Source: Exiguobacterium sp. s193
Lineage (GTDB): Bacteria; Bacillota; Bacilli; Exiguobacteriales; Exiguobacteriaceae
Direction of reading: 5' to 3'
NCBI RefSeq assembly: GCF_018618755.1
Contig: NZ_JACSMR010000005.1
Span: 62,001 to 126,000, forward strand
Length of the DNA: 64,000 nt
Part shown: piece after piece, positions 1 through 9,610 of the stretch
Layout: the number at the start of each line of letters is the position of its first letter
Numbering within the stretch: the stretch's first letter is position 1
Position numbers and translations under genes: made by a program
The notes under the pieces: model-generated
Database searches by the model: none
What the model saw: the letters and a program-made list of their open reading frames with translations, nothing else
Told to the model about the DNA's origin: nothing

Positions 1-1149
1 AAAACCATATTCTTTTAAGAATAACGCATCATCTGCAAATGCTGATTCAACTTGAGCATATTGTTTCATGGCATTCGTATAATCTTCAAGCGCATAAAGC
101 GACCGGGCGCGGTACCATGTCAAAATCGGAGCCGTGACATGTTCTTCAATCGCTGTGATCGTCTCGATTGTCGCCTCATGATCCTCATCTTCCGCGAGAA
201 GTGCAAGTAACCGCTCTGCTGCGAGCAACGATTCCGGGTTGAGGGCAAGGGCTTCACGTAACGCAGTGACACTTCCTTGACGGTCACCGAGTTTCAAGAG
301 GAATAAGGCTTCCATCGTCCGCAACTCATCATTGTAGTCATCCCGTTCGATCCCTTGTTTGATGACGTTCAAGGCTTCTTTCGTCAATCCAAGTTCGGCC
401 TGACTTTCTGCGTATGGTACGTAAGCAGACGTATAGTCGGGATCTTGGGCAATCAATTGTTGGAACGTCTCGACTGCTTTCTGGTGTTGCCCGACACGGT
501 GTGCCGTCATCGCGAGACCAAACAACGTATGCAAGTCAGGTCGTTCTGCAACAGCCCGCTCGTATAATGGAATCGCTTCTTCGAATTCCCCGATCATCGC
601 TAGCGACTCCGCGTACAACGCATCGAGTGGTAACTCTCCACGGAGCGCCGCGTTTGCCGCCACTTCCGCGAATAATGGAACGGCTTGATCGAATGCACCG
701 AGCGTCATATAGAGTTCTGCAAGTCCATAAGCAAGAAGTGGTTCGTCGGGCGCAAGAGCCCGGGCCTCTTTTAATTTCGCGAGGGCGACCTCATCGAGAC
801 CTTGCGACTGGTAGAGGTCTGCTAACAGGACTAACGTCCGTGGTCCGTTTTCGACATCTGTCTTATCGACTTGTTCAAGCACGGTGATTGCTTCTTCTTC
901 CCGGTCTAAATCGATGTAACATTCTGCGAGCAGTAAGGCGACTCCGGGGTTTCCGGCATAGTCGACGTAAAGTGGCGACAGGAGATCGACTGCCCGGTCC
1001 GACAGACCGAGTTCAATATAGAGATCCGCGACGGCCAGGCGATCTTCGTCCGTCCCTGTTTTTTCAAGTTGTTCGAGTGCGAGTAATGCTTCAGACGTAT
1101 GACCATGTTCTAGGCCATCGACGATTTCTTTTAATACGTGTTCGTTCAA
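1..1149 (-). CDS. ypiA: TPR-repeat protein, YpiA-like (C-terminus outside the window)
   Basis: Reading leftward from a TTG codon at 1149 the frame stays open for 383 codons to the window edge, so the C-terminus is missing. The start follows a GTGAGG-type ribosome binding site, and an in-frame TGA lies 27 bases upstream. The protein is built of repeating ~34-residue helical pairs typical of tetratricopeptide repeats (blocks such as ALYAESLAMIGEFEEAIPLYERA are split over several copies), acidic and without membrane segments. B. subtilis has ypiA, a TPR protein of about 420 residues, directly after the EPSP synthase gene, as here. TPR proteins are protein-interaction scaffolds; the partner is unknown. 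It is 36 bases downstream of aroA and probably co-transcribed. Confidence 0.85.
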   Translation of the reverse strand, partial: MNEHVLKEIVDGLEHGHTSEALLALEQLEKTGTDEDRLAVADLYIELGLSDRAVDLLSPLYVDYAGNPGVALLLAECYIDLDREEEAITVLEQVDKTDVENGPRTLVLLADLYQSQGLDEVALAKLKEARALAPDEPLLAYGLAELYMTLGAFDQAVPLFAEVAANAALRGELPLDALYAESLAMIGEFEEAIPLYERAVAERPDLHTLFGLAMTAHRVGQHQKAVETFQQLIAQDPDYTSAYVPYAESQAELGLTKEALNVIKQGIERDDYNDELRTMEALFLLKLGDRQGSVTALREALALNPESLLAAERLLALLAEDEDHEATIETITAIEEHVTAPILTWYRARSLYALEDYTNAMKQYAQVESAFADDALFLKEYGF

Positions 1150-1185
1150 GGCAAACGCCTCACTTTCTAAAATTCAATACGGTAC

Positions 1186-2439
1186 TTACGTATGGTTGGC
1201 TTCTAGTTTCTTTAAATCATCATAGAACGTCGGGTAGCTGACTTCAACTACTTCACTCCCGATTACGTCAATTTCTTCATTTAGCGTCGCCGCAATCGTC
1301 AACATCATCGCTAAACGATGATCCCCGGCACTGTCGACCGTCCCTGCAGTCAGCGGTGTCGGACCTTCGATGATCATGCCGTCCGCCGTCGCTTCGATTT
1401 TTGCCCCAAGCTGTCGAAGTGAGGCGACGACCGTCTCAATCCGGTCTGTTTCTTTGACACGGAGCTCAGCTGCGTCACGGATCGTCGTCGTCCCGTCTGC
1501 TTGAGTTGCGAGTAACGCAAGCAGTGGAATTTCATCAATCAACGAAGGAATTTGTTCCCCTTCAATCGTCACCGCTTGCAGTGATGTCGACTCGACGGTA
1601 ACGTCAGCCACTTCTTCGCCCGCCACTTCTTTTCGGTTCGAAATTTGAACACTTGCCCCCATCTGACGTAATACTTGCAAAAAGCCAGTCCGTGTCGGGT
1701 TCATCAGGACATGTTCCGTCGTAATGACGCTGTCTTCGCCAAGCGCAGCCGCCGTCCACCAAAAAGCGGCAGAAGACGGGTCACCCGGTATGTCGACCGT
1801 CGTCGCCGCAAGTCTTGCCGGCCCTTTAACCCGGATATGCCGCCCGTCTTCAAAGTCTTCAATGACAACATCAACACCGAATTGCGGTAACATGCGTTCC
1901 GTGTGGTCTCGCGACAAGATCGGTTCAATGACCGTCGTTTCACCTGTCGCGAATACTCCTGCGAGCAAGACCGCACTTTTTACTTGAGCACTTGCGACTG
2001 GCAACGTATACGTTGTTCCGATGAGTGGTTTCCCCTCAATCCGGAGCGGTGCATAACGCCCTTCGATTTGTGCACCAAGCTGCCCGAGTGGGATCGTCAC
2101 CCGGTCCATCGGTCGTTTCTGTAAGGAAGCATCCCCCGTCAACTCATACGTTGCTTCGCCTCCTGCTAAAATGCCAGTCAATAAACGAATCGTCGTCCCC
2201 GAGTTTCCACAATCGATCGCCGCCGACTGGAGCACGTCCGTTCCCGTTACAGCGATTGTTTCACCCGTTCGTTCGACCTTCGCACCAAGCGCTTCGACGG
2301 CATGTAAAGAAGCGAGGCAATCTGCTCCTTCGAGGGCATTCGTGATGACCGTCGTCCCTTCGGCGATTCCGCCGAATAAAAAAGCACGGTGTGTCATCGA
2401 TTTATCTCCTGGTACTTTAACCTTTCCCGTTAAACCCAT
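1186..2439 (-). CDS. aroA: 3-phosphoshikimate 1-carboxyvinyltransferase (EPSP synthase)
   Basis: Transfers enolpyruvyl from PEP to shikimate-3-phosphate, step six of chorismate synthesis, in the cytoplasm. 417 residues, normal for the family. The ATG at 2439 (MGLTGKV) has GAGGT seven bases upstream; a GTG nine bases earlier would lack spacing. Motifs: PGDKS (10-14), GNSGTTIR (79-85), KRPMDR (about 109), SAQVK (150-154), RDHTE (177-181), NPTR (247-250). These four short motifs (DKS, SAQxK, RxHxE, NxTR) are those used to define class II, PEP-tight and glyphosate-tolerant enzymes. The start overlaps the aroB stop by ten bases. Called aroE in B. subtilis. Confidence 0.97.
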   Translation of the reverse strand: MGLTGKVKVPGDKSMTHRAFLFGGIAEGTTVITNALEGADCLASLHAVEALGAKVERTGETIAVTGTDVLQSAAIDCGNSGTTIRLLTGILAGGEATYELTGDASLQKRPMDRVTIPLGQLGAQIEGRYAPLRIEGKPLIGTTYTLPVASAQVKSAVLLAGVFATGETTVIEPILSRDHTERMLPQFGVDVVIEDFEDGRHIRVKGPARLAATTVDIPGDPSSAAFWWTAAALGEDSVITTEHVLMNPTRTGFLQVLRQMGASVQISNRKEVAGEEVADVTVESTSLQAVTIEGEQIPSLIDEIPLLALLATQADGTTTIRDAAELRVKETDRIETVVASLRQLGAKIEATADGMIIEGPTPLTAGTVDSAGDHRLAMMLTIAATLNEEIDVIGSEVVEVSYPTFYDDLKKLEANHT

Positions 2440-3488
2440 TCTAAGCACCTCACAGTCATGTCATAAGCAGATTTCAATCGGTCTGCCGAAATTTCCTCTA
2501 ATTTAAATTTCCCGTTTTCCATTAAGACGAATCGAATCGCATGATTATTTTTTTTATCCCGTCTCATGTAATCCAGATAGACTGAAAAAGACTCGCGTGG
2601 AGGCAACTCGACACCGAGACGGATCAACAATTGACCGATTTGATTTGCTTCTTCCAATCGTCCCTCTAGCACCTTCACGAACACAAGACCGATGCCAACC
2701 GCTTCACCGTGGGCGAGACGTTGACTCGCATATTCGACTGCATGACCAAACGTATGGCCATAATTCAAAAAAGCACGGATGCCTTGTTCCTGCTCATCTT
2801 GTTCGACGATCTGTTGTTTGACCTGAATGCCCCGTGCGATCCACGACTCGAGCGGTAATTGTTTGATGTCGGCTAATGTCACATCTAACCATCGCTCAGC
2901 GAATGGTTCAGGTGCAAGCAACCCATGTTTGAATAATTCAAAAAAACCGCTTCTCCATTCGCGGTCCGGTAAGGTTTGCAAAAATGTCGGATCGTACAAT
3001 ACAGCACACGGTTGATAAAAAGCTCCGACTAAATTTTTCCCGCGTGTTAAGTTCAACCCAACTTTCCCACCGACGCTTGAGTCGTGTGCAAGTAACGTCG
3101 TCGGTACTTGTACAAACGGGATTCCCCGTAAAATCGTCGCTGCGACAAATCCTGCAAGATCGCCAACCATTCCTCCGCCAAACGCAAGGACGACCGTCCG
3201 TCGTGTCACGCCGCCGGTAACTCCCGCTTCAAGCAGTTGTCCGTACGTTTCAAGCGACTTGCTGCCTTCGCCCGGTGCGACATGACTCGTCAGGATCGGG
3301 GTTCCTGGAAAAAGATTGTGCAGTTGTCTGAACAGCGTTTCTAAGTGCAATGCACTAACCGTCTGATCGGTAATGATCCAAAACCGATCAGTCGCCCTTG
3401 CTTCCGCGACATCCGCCAGATGCCGCAAAGCACCCGGTTCAATGTAGACCGGGTACAGGCGACTTGCTTTGATTAAGAGTTGCGTCAA
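2430..3488 (-). CDS. aroB: 3-dehydroquinate synthase
   Basis: Converts DAHP to 3-dehydroquinate using NAD and a divalent metal, step two of the shikimate pathway. 352 residues, typical. Visible family blocks are [11 protein letters not shown] (NAD site), [14 protein letters not shown], and the metal ligands in the FELFKHG and [11 protein letters not shown] stretches. The start is a TTG at 3488 preceded by GGAGGAGG ten bases away; no better ATG exists. It overlaps aroC by four bases and aroA by ten, so the three genes are translationally coupled. B. subtilis has aroH and the trp operon, hisC and tyrA between aroB and the EPSP synthase gene; here the two genes abut. Confidence 0.97.
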   Translation of the reverse strand: MTQLLIKASRLYPVYIEPGALRHLADVAEARATDRFWIITDQTVSALHLETLFRQLHNLFPGTPILTSHVAPGEGSKSLETYGQLLEAGVTGGVTRRTVVLAFGGGMVGDLAGFVAATILRGIPFVQVPTTLLAHDSSVGGKVGLNLTRGKNLVGAFYQPCAVLYDPTFLQTLPDREWRSGFFELFKHGLLAPEPFAERWLDVTLADIKQLPLESWIARGIQVKQQIVEQDEQEQGIRAFLNYGHTFGHAVEYASQRLAHGEAVGIGLVFVKVLEGRLEEANQIGQLLIRLGVELPPRESFSVYLDYMRRDKKNNHAIRFVLMENGKFKLEEISADRLKSAYDMTVRCLEWV

Positions 3489-4639
3489 AACAGACGCACC
3501 TCCTCCTTGTAGTCAGAGACCGCTTGCGTCAACCGTTCCATCGTCGAACTGCCGAACATCTCAAGGACGGCTGCAGCGATTTCGAAAGCAACGACGGCTT
3601 CGAGGACGACAGCTGCTGCCGGGACGGCACACGCATCACTTCGCTCGATTTGCGCCGTAAACGGTTCTTTCGTCTCGATATCGACGGACTGCAAGGGACG
3701 GTATAACGTCGGGATCGGTTTCATCGCCACTTGGACCCGGATCGGCATCCCTGTCGACATGCCCCCTTCAATCCCTCCTAAGTGATTCGTTTTTCGCGCG
3801 TAACCTGCTTCATCATGAACGATTTCATCCTGGACCGTACTGCCTGGACGGCGTGCTAAATCAAAGCCATCACCAAACCCGACGGCTTTCATCGCATTGA
3901 CACTGATGACAGCCTGTGCAATCCGACTATCGAGTTTCATGTCGTTTTGAACGAACGAGCCGATTCCTGGGACAAGACCGGTGACGACGACTTCGACTTC
4001 GCCACCTAACGTATCCCCTTCTTGCTTCGCCTGATCAATTGCCTGCATCATCCGTTGAGTCGCGACTTCGTCAGCACAACGGACGGGTGAGGCCTCAATC
4101 TGTTCCCGACGTGTCGTCGGATCAACGGCATCAGCGTCGATGCCACCGATTGAACGGACGTGCGAAAATAAATCGACTCCGAGTTGCGTCAGCAATTGCT
4201 TCGCTATCGCTCCGACGGCAACACGTGCTGCCGTTTCACGTGCCGACGACCGTTCGAGGACATCCCGTAAATCACGATGACCATACTTTAACCCACCGAC
4301 GAGGTCAGCATGACCCGGGCGGGGACGTGTTAATGTCCGCGGGCGCTCGAGTTGCTCTTCTAACGGCTCTGCCTGCATGACTTGTTTCCAGTGCGTATGA
4401 TCTTTATTTTCGATGAACAGACTGATTGGTGCTCCCGTCGTGTACCCGTGACGAACTCCACCACGGACGTCAATCGCATCCTGCTCGATTTGCATCCGGC
4501 GTCCACGCCCGTATCCGCCTTGGCGTCGTGTCATCTCGGCTTGAATTTTTTCAAAGTCGATCGTCAGTCCGGAAGGAACACCATCGATGATGACGGAAAG
4601 CCCTTTTCCGTGTGATTCTCCTGCAGTCATGTAGCGCAT
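3485..4639 (-). CDS. aroC: Chorismate synthase
   Basis: Last common step of aromatic synthesis: trans-elimination of phosphate from EPSP giving chorismate, using reduced FMN. 384 residues. Signature blocks: GESHGKG near the N-terminus, [35 protein letters not shown], and the C-terminal [16 protein letters not shown]. The ATG at 4639 (MRYMTAG) is chosen because AAGGG lies nine bases upstream, whereas the ATG at 4648 abuts it and the family begins MRY-TAG. Named aroF in B. subtilis. It follows cheR by 23 bases, so the cheR promoter probably drives the whole aro group. Chorismate also supplies the menaquinone genes to the right. Confidence 0.97.
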   Translation of the reverse strand: MRYMTAGESHGKGLSVIIDGVPSGLTIDFEKIQAEMTRRQGGYGRGRRMQIEQDAIDVRGGVRHGYTTGAPISLFIENKDHTHWKQVMQAEPLEEQLERPRTLTRPRPGHADLVGGLKYGHRDLRDVLERSSARETAARVAVGAIAKQLLTQLGVDLFSHVRSIGGIDADAVDPTTRREQIEASPVRCADEVATQRMMQAIDQAKQEGDTLGGEVEVVVTGLVPGIGSFVQNDMKLDSRIAQAVISVNAMKAVGFGDGFDLARRPGSTVQDEIVHDEAGYARKTNHLGGIEGGMSTGMPIRVQVAMKPIPTLYRPLQSVDIETKEPFTAQIERSDACAVPAAAVVLEAVVAFEIAAAVLEMFGSSTMERLTQAVSDYKEEVRLF

Positions 4640-4662
4640 ATGCCTCATCCCTTCACGTACCG

Positions 4663-5436
4663 TTATATTTTTTCATAAAAGAAACTTTGTTTCATTTTCA
4701 AGCCGAACCGTTCAGGCTGGAAGATTTGTTCCGTCCCGCCGACGAATAGAATACCACCCGGCTTCAAGGCATCCACAAAGGAGCGGTATACATGTGCTTT
4801 CGCTTCTTCCGTAAAATAAATCAGAACGTTCCGACAGATGATTAAATCAAACCCACTATCATATCGATCGCCTAATAAATTATGTTTACTGAACCGGACG
4901 AGCCGTTTAATTTCAGGAACGACCTCAAACTGTTGGTCCTGTTCTACGAAGTATCGTTTTTTCCGTGTCTCAACGACCTCATTCAAGGCGGAAATCCCAT
5001 ACCGTCCTTGTTTGGCTTTTTCAAGAACGATTTCATCTAAATCCGTCGCTTGAATCGTAAATTGGGAAGGTTCCATGATTTCGTTGAGGATCATCGCAAG
5101 CGAATACGGTTCTTCCCCCGTCGAACAAGCAGCACTCCACGTCCGAATCCGCCCATGTGCCCGCGCTTGAAGGACTGGTAAGATATCTTGTTCAAGTTGT
5201 TGCCAACGAATTGGGTTTCTAAAAAATTCACTGACATTGATGGTCATCCGATCTAAAAATTCTTCATAGAGGGTCTCACTTTTTTCCATCGCTTGCATAT
5301 AAGAGGCAAACGTATCGTGACCTTTCTTATCTCGTAAAGCCGTCAAGCGGCGCTTCATTTGTGCTTCTTTATATTGTCCTAAATCAATCCCTGATTTTTT
5401 CAAGAAACGTTGGATAAAAAGTTCATAATCGTCCAT
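4663..5436 (-). CDS. cheR: Chemotaxis protein methyltransferase
   Basis: Methylates glutamates on chemoreceptors with S-adenosylmethionine, setting the adaptation state. 257 residues, as in B. subtilis. The N-terminal helical CheR_N part (about 1-70) includes the basic MKRRL segment; the SAM-binding core has ACSTGEEPYS (about 110), QATDLDE, and DLIICRNVLIYF. ATG 5436 is used because GAGGTG sits seven bases upstream; an in-frame GTG at 5448 overlaps that site. The gene heads the aro group, as in B. subtilis between ndk and aroF. Its presence implies a motile cell with chemoreceptors encoded elsewhere. A sigma-A-like promoter lies at 5506-5534 and the ndk terminator separates it from the genes upstream. 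Confidence 0.95.
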   Translation of the reverse strand: MDDYELFIQRFLKKSGIDLGQYKEAQMKRRLTALRDKKGHDTFASYMQAMEKSETLYEEFLDRMTINVSEFFRNPIRWQQLEQDILPVLQARAHGRIRTWSAACSTGEEPYSLAMILNEIMEPSQFTIQATDLDEIVLEKAKQGRYGISALNEVVETRKKRYFVEQDQQFEVVPEIKRLVRFSKHNLLGDRYDSGFDLIICRNVLIYFTEEAKAHVYRSFVDALKPGGILFVGGTEQIFQPERFGLKMKQSFFYEKI

Positions 5437-5505
5437 ATTACACCTCACTGGTCCTCTCTATCATCGGTCACCCTCCATTCAAAAGATGACCTTATCTTAT
5501 TCTCT

Positions 5506-5534
5506 ATAGTAGCATAAAGCCATTTCCATTCCAA
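5506..5534 (-). promoter_or_regulatory. Candidate sigma-A promoter of cheR-aro operon
   Basis: On the minus strand TTGGAA (5534-5529), 17-base spacer, TACTAT (5511-5506), about 70 bases upstream of the cheR start and just after the ndk terminator. Sequence match only. Confidence 0.6.
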
Positions 5535-5539
5535 AACAC

Positions 5540-5572
5540 AAAAAAAGACGATTGAGCCGTTGCTCAATCGTC
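5540..5572 (-). terminator. Rho-independent terminator after ndk
   Basis: Perfect 11-bp stem (5547-5557 with 5562-5572), four-base loop, followed on the minus strand by seven Ts. It ends the ndk transcript before the cheR promoter. Confidence 0.9.
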
Positions 5573-5591
5573 CAAATCATTCCAATTCACA

Positions 5592-6008
5592 TTATGCGTT
5601 TACAGGCTGTCCTTGAAACCAAAGCCCTAGTTCACGCTCCGCACTCTCAACACTATCTGAACCATGGATGACGTTTTCGCTCATCGTGTTCGCGAAATCT
5701 CCCCGAATCGTCCCCGGTAACGCTTCTGTTGGTTTTGTTTTACCAATCATCAATCGTGAAACGGATACGACATCCACTCCTTCGACACGTAAGGCAATGA
5801 CTGGACCAGATGTCAAGAAAGTGACCAACTCTCCGAAAAATGGTTTTTCAGCATGCTCAGCATAATGTGCTTTCGCCAATTCTTCTGACGCTTGCATCAT
5901 CTTCATGTCACGAATGACAAATCCTTTACGCTCGATCCGGCCGATGATTTCCCCAATCAATCCGCGTTCGACGCCATCTGGTTTGACCATTAAAAATGTT
6001 TGTTCCAT
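5592..6008 (-). CDS. ndk: Nucleoside diphosphate kinase
   Basis: Transfers the gamma phosphate between nucleoside triphosphates and diphosphates through a phosphohistidine, balancing NTP and dNTP pools. 138 residues. [13 protein letters not shown] opens the fold and the catalytic block reads [15 protein letters not shown] (His at about 115). ATG at 6008 follows AGGGGG by eight bases. It has its own promoter (6056-6084) with a cre-like palindrome over the likely transcription start, and its own terminator, so it is monocistronic, although in position it continues the hepS-menG-hepT series as in B. subtilis. Confidence 0.97.
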   Translation of the reverse strand: MEQTFLMVKPDGVERGLIGEIIGRIERKGFVIRDMKMMQASEELAKAHYAEHAEKPFFGELVTFLTSGPVIALRVEGVDVVSVSRLMIGKTKPTEALPGTIRGDFANTMSENVIHGSDSVESAERELGLWFQGQPVNA

Positions 6009-6036
6009 TTTTTAATCCCCCTATGAATTGCTTTTA

Positions 6037-6050
6037 GAAAAGCGCTTACA
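6037..6050 (-). promoter_or_regulatory. cre-like CcpA site at the ndk promoter
   Basis: Minus-strand TGTAAGCGCTTTTC matches 12 of 14 positions of the cre consensus TGWAANCGNTNWCA and lies directly after the -10 box (6061-6056), where CcpA binding would block initiation. Two mismatches keep confidence low. Confidence 0.35.
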
Positions 6051-6055
6051 TAGTA

Positions 6056-6084
6056 AGTTTACCCGTAAACGGAACATGCGGCAA
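6056..6084 (-). promoter_or_regulatory. Candidate sigma-A promoter of ndk
   Basis: TTGCCG (6084-6079), 17-base spacer, TAAACT (6061-6056), about 50 bases upstream of the ndk start codon. Confidence 0.5.
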
Positions 6085-6102
6085 GAAATTTTTGACAGTT
6101 AT

Positions 6103-7065
6103 TTAGCCTTTTCGTTTCCCGACGTACCGCGCCACTTCTTCAAGCGACCGTTTGGCAGACGACTTCGGCAAATGTTCTAGACGTTTAATCGCGCGCCGAA
6201 TGTAGAGATCGACGGTCTGTTGTGTTCGATCGAGCGCATCAGACGCATGAAGTCGCTCAAGTAGTGGGGCAACGTCTTCATGCGAAGGCATCGATTGAAT
6301 CTTGACGAGTTCTTCAAAAAAGGCTGGATTTTCTGAGGCGTAGAAGACCGGTAATGTTTTATGCCCATGACGTAAGTCTTCTGCGACCGGTTTTCCGAGC
6401 TCAGCCCGGTTCGCCGTAAAATCGAGCAGATCGTCCGCAATTTGAAAAGCAAGACCGATGTCACGTCCAAATTGGCGCAAGGCTTTCGTATCCGCAGCCG
6501 AACAGTTGGCGACGATTGCGCCTAGGTGACAGCTCGCTTCAATCAAGATTGCCGTCTTGCGTTCGATCCGTTTAATGTATCGTTTAATCGATTGATGCCA
6601 ATCATATTGATCGTAAATCTGTTCAATCTCCCCTTCACAAATCTCACGCATCGCATGTACCATGACGTGGACGAGTTCCGGTTTTCCGATTTCTCCAATC
6701 AATTTGACGGCTTCCCCAAATAAATAGTTTCCTGAGTAGAGTGCAACTTCCTCATCAAAACGCTGCATGACGGTCGGTTTGCCACGGCGAAGCTCCGCGT
6801 CATCGATGACATCATCATGGACGAGCGACGCCATATGGACGAGTTCGAGACTCGCGGCGACACGAACGAGTTCATCGCGGTCCGCCTGTCCAAATTTTGA
6901 TGCAAGCAAAACGAATGCAGGACGAATCCGCTTGCCGCCAGCCTTCAAGAGTTGTTGTCCCGCAGCATCAATCGTCGGTTCTTCCGACGCGATATGACTC
7001 GTCAGGAACCGGTCAACTAAATTTACTTCTTTTGTTACATCACGGTAGATTGAATGCAGTGACAT
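6103..7065 (-). CDS. hepT: Heptaprenyl diphosphate synthase component II (catalytic subunit)
   Basis: Elongates farnesyl diphosphate with isopentenyl diphosphate to the C35 chain used as menaquinone side chain; works as a heterodimer with HepS. 320 residues. Both aspartate-rich motifs are present: LVHDDVIDDAELRRG (first, about 85) and FQIADDLLDF (second, about 215), with GGKRIRP near the N-terminus. The ATG at 7065 lies one base beyond the menG stop, indicating tight coupling. The product joins the naphthoquinone ring made from chorismate. Confidence 0.95.
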   Translation of the reverse strand: MSLHSIYRDVTKEVNLVDRFLTSHIASEEPTIDAAGQQLLKAGGKRIRPAFVLLASKFGQADRDELVRVAASLELVHMASLVHDDVIDDAELRRGKPTVMQRFDEEVALYSGNYLFGEAVKLIGEIGKPELVHVMVHAMREICEGEIEQIYDQYDWHQSIKRYIKRIERKTAILIEASCHLGAIVANCSAADTKALRQFGRDIGLAFQIADDLLDFTANRAELGKPVAEDLRHGHKTLPVFYASENPAFFEELVKIQSMPSHEDVAPLLERLHASDALDRTQQTVDLYIRRAIKRLEHLPKSSAKRSLEEVARYVGKRKG

Positions 7066-7066
7066 C

Positions 7067-7774
7067 TCACCACTTCTTCCCGAGGTGCATCGCAGCCGCT
7101 CCGCCCGCGAACGCCTTTACTTCCACCTGCATGAAGCCTGCTTGCTCAAATAATTGTTTTAGTTCGACACGGTCAAGGAATACCTCCGTCGATTCTTGGA
7201 GCCAGTTGTATTGATCAAAGGATTTCGCGAACAAGCGGCCGACTTGTGGCATGATTTTACCGAAGTATAACGAGTAGGCCTCACGGAAAATCGGAGCCGT
7301 CGGTTGACTTGTTTCTAAACAAACGACAGTGCCTCCCGGTTTGAGGACACGATGCATCTCTTTGATGACTTGAAGATAATCCGGGACGTTACGTAAGCCG
7401 AATCCAATCGTCACGAAATCAAACGAATGGTCCCCAAAAGGTAAATCCATCGCATTCCCGTGAATCAACTCGACGTTCTTCATCTCAAGTGCTTCGACCT
7501 TTTCAACGCCGACTTTCAGCATGTTTTCTGAAAAATCGAGCCCTTTGATGACACCTGTCGGACCGGCTGCTTTCGCCAGTTGAATCGTCCAGTCTGCTGT
7601 CCCGCAACAGAGATCAAGACACTTCGCGCCAGGAAATACGTTCATCCGGCGCATCGTTTCTTTTCGCCATAGTTTATGGAGACGGAAACTGATGATGGAA
7701 TTCATCTGGTCATAGTTCGTCGAAATCGATTGAAATACCTCATATACCTTTTTTTCTTTTTCTTGTGTCTGCAC
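7067..7774 (-). CDS. menG: Demethylmenaquinone methyltransferase
   Basis: SAM-dependent C-methylation of demethylmenaquinone, the last step of menaquinone synthesis (UbiE/MenG family). 235 residues from the GTG at 7774, which has AGGG eight bases upstream; a GTG at 7783 lies inside that site. Family blocks: [10 protein letters not shown] near the N-terminus, [10 protein letters not shown] (SAM motif I), [15 protein letters not shown], and [14 protein letters not shown]. It sits between the two heptaprenyl diphosphate synthase subunits, the same arrangement as B. subtilis hepS-menH-hepT. Confidence 0.95.
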   Translation of the reverse strand: MQTQEKEKKVYEVFQSISTNYDQMNSIISFRLHKLWRKETMRRMNVFPGAKCLDLCCGTADWTIQLAKAAGPTGVIKGLDFSENMLKVGVEKVEALEMKNVELIHGNAMDLPFGDHSFDFVTIGFGLRNVPDYLQVIKEMHRVLKPGGTVVCLETSQPTAPIFREAYSLYFGKIMPQVGRLFAKSFDQYNWLQESTEVFLDRVELKQLFEQAGFMQVEVKAFAGGAAAMHLGKKW

Positions 7775-7796
7775 GCCGTTCACCCTTTCAAAAATA

Positions 7797-8375
7797 TTAC
7801 GCTACTGCTATTTGCTCCAAATGCGATAATAACAATTGCTGTGCCTCATGCCCGAGCACCTTCGCCCGGTTTCGAATGATTTGTTGCCCTTCCCGTGTCA
7901 ACCAATCTTGGCCACTGATCGTCGCTAGCCCTTGAACGAGTCCGTACTCCGCCGTCAACCACAGTAAGACATATTCTTCTGTCGACGTATAGTTTTGTTC
8001 ATGCAGCGAACACTTCGCTTCATTCACGCGTTGGACGGTCTGACCGAGCGTCACGAGTACGGTTTGAGGAAGCGATGCTAATTCTTCAAAAAAGTAAGTC
8101 GAAAACAGATCGCCGGCTAACACAAGCAACTGCCGTTCTTTTGAACCACGTCTTGTCTCCCGAACCCGTTCGTGGAGCACAAGTGCGACGTTCGCATAAT
8201 GGACTCCCTTTACAAGTGCCTGTCCATCTACTATCTCGTTCTGAGCGACATCAATCAACCAACTGATCTGTTCACGATCGATGGAAGGGAAATCCACATG
8301 TCGAGCTAGTTGAGTCGTCTGTTTGTGTGTGAGTGCCGAAATGATTTCTGTCATGTGTAGCTCTCGTTGGTCCAT
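7797..8375 (-). CDS. hepS: Heptaprenyl diphosphate synthase component I (HepS)
   Basis: Non-catalytic partner of HepT that fixes product chain length. 192 residues, clearly shorter than the roughly 220-250 of Bacillus and Geobacillus relatives; the core block [18 protein letters not shown], which recalls the aspartate-poor helix of component I, is present. ATG 8375 follows GGGGGG by seven bases, so the short length looks genuine at the N-terminus. Sequence similarity in this family is low, so the call rests mainly on this block and on position beside menG and hepT. The mtrAB genes that precede hepS in B. subtilis are absent. Confidence 0.8.
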   Translation of the reverse strand: MDQRELHMTEIISALTHKQTTQLARHVDFPSIDREQISWLIDVAQNEIVDGQALVKGVHYANVALVLHERVRETRRGSKERQLLVLAGDLFSTYFFEELASLPQTVLVTLGQTVQRVNEAKCSLHEQNYTSTEEYVLLWLTAEYGLVQGLATISGQDWLTREGQQIIRNRAKVLGHEAQQLLLSHLEQIAVA

Positions 8376-8472
8376 GCTTTTACCCCCCGATCTCCAGTGC
8401 CATCTCGTTGATGGATGTTCTTCTTTTTTAATATACCATAATCAACGCTTTTTCACGCCTTTGAATACCCAC

Positions 8473-8505
8473 AAAAAAAGCCGTCCGAGGAAATCCTCGA
8501 ACGAC
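8473..8505 (-). terminator. Rho-independent terminator after hup
   Basis: GC-rich imperfect stem (GTCGTTCGAGGA with CCTCGGACGGC) followed on the minus strand by seven Ts, 13 bases after the hup stop. Confidence 0.9.
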
Positions 8506-8517
8506 TATGTAGTCAAA

Positions 8518-8790
8518 TTACTTGACTGCATCTTTCAATGCTTTACCTGGTTTGAAGGCAGGTACTTTGCTTGCTGGAATTTCGATATCTTCTTTCGTAC
8601 GTGGGTTACGACCTTTACGGGCAGCGCGCTCACGAACTTCGAAGTTACCAAAACCAATCAATTGGACTTTTTCTCCAGATTGGAGTGTCTCAGTGATCGA
8701 TTCGAATGTTGATTCAACAACTTTAGTCACGTCTTTTTTTGTAAGACCTGATTTTTCGACGACCGCTTGAATGAGTTCAGTTTTGTTCAT
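8518..8790 (-). CDS. hup: DNA-binding protein HU
   Basis: Abundant nucleoid protein that binds and bends DNA as a homodimer. 90 residues with the canonical MNKTELI start, the [18 protein letters not shown] beta-arm and C-terminal [15 protein letters not shown] 8790 follows GGGAGGGGG; a GTG three codons earlier lies within the binding site and is rejected. It has a good promoter of its own and a strong terminator. In B. subtilis spoIVA lies directly upstream; here the neighbour is the yphF lipoprotein. Confidence 0.98.
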   Translation of the reverse strand: MNKTELIQAVVEKSGLTKKDVTKVVESTFESITETLQSGEKVQLIGFGNFEVRERAARKGRNPRTKEDIEIPASKVPAFKPGKALKDAVK

Positions 8791-8826
8791 TACTTTCACC
8801 CCCTCCCAATCACTTCTTCGAGGCTA

Positions 8827-8855
8827 ATCATACCTTATAAACGTTGCTATTACAA
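8827..8855 (-). promoter_or_regulatory. Candidate sigma-A promoter of hup
   Basis: TTGTAA (8855-8850), 17-base spacer, TATGAT (8832-8827), about 37 bases before the hup start. Confidence 0.65.
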
Positions 8856-8875
8856 CATTTTCGTATGAATCCTTA

Positions 8876-9610
8876 TCAATTTTCTGATTCTTCGATCGAT
8901 TCTTCAGAAAACACAGGTTCGCCTTTTTCGTTAATTGTATAGCTTTGAGAGTATGCCGGAACAAAAGGCTGATCCTCATAGAGCAAATACCGAATATCTT
9001 GCCCGACTTTTGGCTTTTCCTTCGCTGTTTCAACTGCTTTCTTCAATTCGGGAAGATAATTTACAAACAGTTGACCTTGACCATCGACATAGATATCCAG
9101 TTTCGTATCTGAATACGGACTTGGAATCTTCGGTTCTTCTTTGATGAACAACTTTTTGTAGTCCAGTGTAAATTGGTTTTTCCCAATCGATCCTTTGAAG
9201 GGATACTTTTCATTTTTCTTTCGATACGTATCAATCCGAACTTGCAGTTTTTGTAATTCTTCCGCTACGAGCAAATCCATCAACTTAACCGTTGGCTTGT
9301 CTTCGACATCGACCAACAGATAAATGAACGTCCCGCCTCCTTCAAAACTGTTAGACGGCGGATCGCTCATGTAGCGTGGAATTAATCGACCGAGTTCGAT
9401 TTGATAACGTTCCATCAAAGGAGTGTTCGCTTCTTTTGTTTTAATCGGTAATACACCCGTATCTTTTTGATACGCGTTCACCGCTTCTTGAACCGTTCGG
9501 ATCTGTTCAGGATACGGAACCCGGTTCGATGGTTTTTGACTATCCGGGAATAAACATCCCGATAATAACATGACAGGTAACAACATGAAGACAATCAATA
9601 ACTTTTTCAT
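8876..9610 (-). CDS. yphF: Lipoprotein of the YphF type, function unknown
   Basis: 244 residues from the ATG at 9610 (MKKLLIVFMLLPVMLLSGC). The N-terminus is a type II signal peptide with lipobox LSGC, so the protein should be anchored on the outer face of the membrane. The longer open frame extends 57 codons upstream but that part overlaps yphE in another frame and has no signal sequence. Mature part is charged with no known catalytic motif; the C-terminus is rich in glutamate and serine. Position between yphE and hup equals B. subtilis yphF, except that spoIVA is missing. Function is not known. Confidence 0.8.
   Translation of the reverse strand: MKKLLIVFMLLPVMLLSGCLFPDSQKPSNRVPYPEQIRTVQEAVNAYQKDTGVLPIKTKEANTPLMERYQIELGRLIPRYMSDPPSNSFEGGGTFIYLLVDVEDKPTVKLMDLLVAEELQKLQVRIDTYRKKNEKYPFKGSIGKNQFTLDYKKLFIKEEPKIPSPYSDTKLDIYVDGQGQLFVNYLPELKKAVETAKEKPKVGQDIRYLLYEDQPFVPAYSQSYTINEKGEPVFSEESIEESEN

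Noticed and set aside
414-887. 157-codon plus-strand frame opposite the TPR gene
   Set aside because: Arginine-rich shadow of the minus-strand gene, which has clear TPR periodicity.
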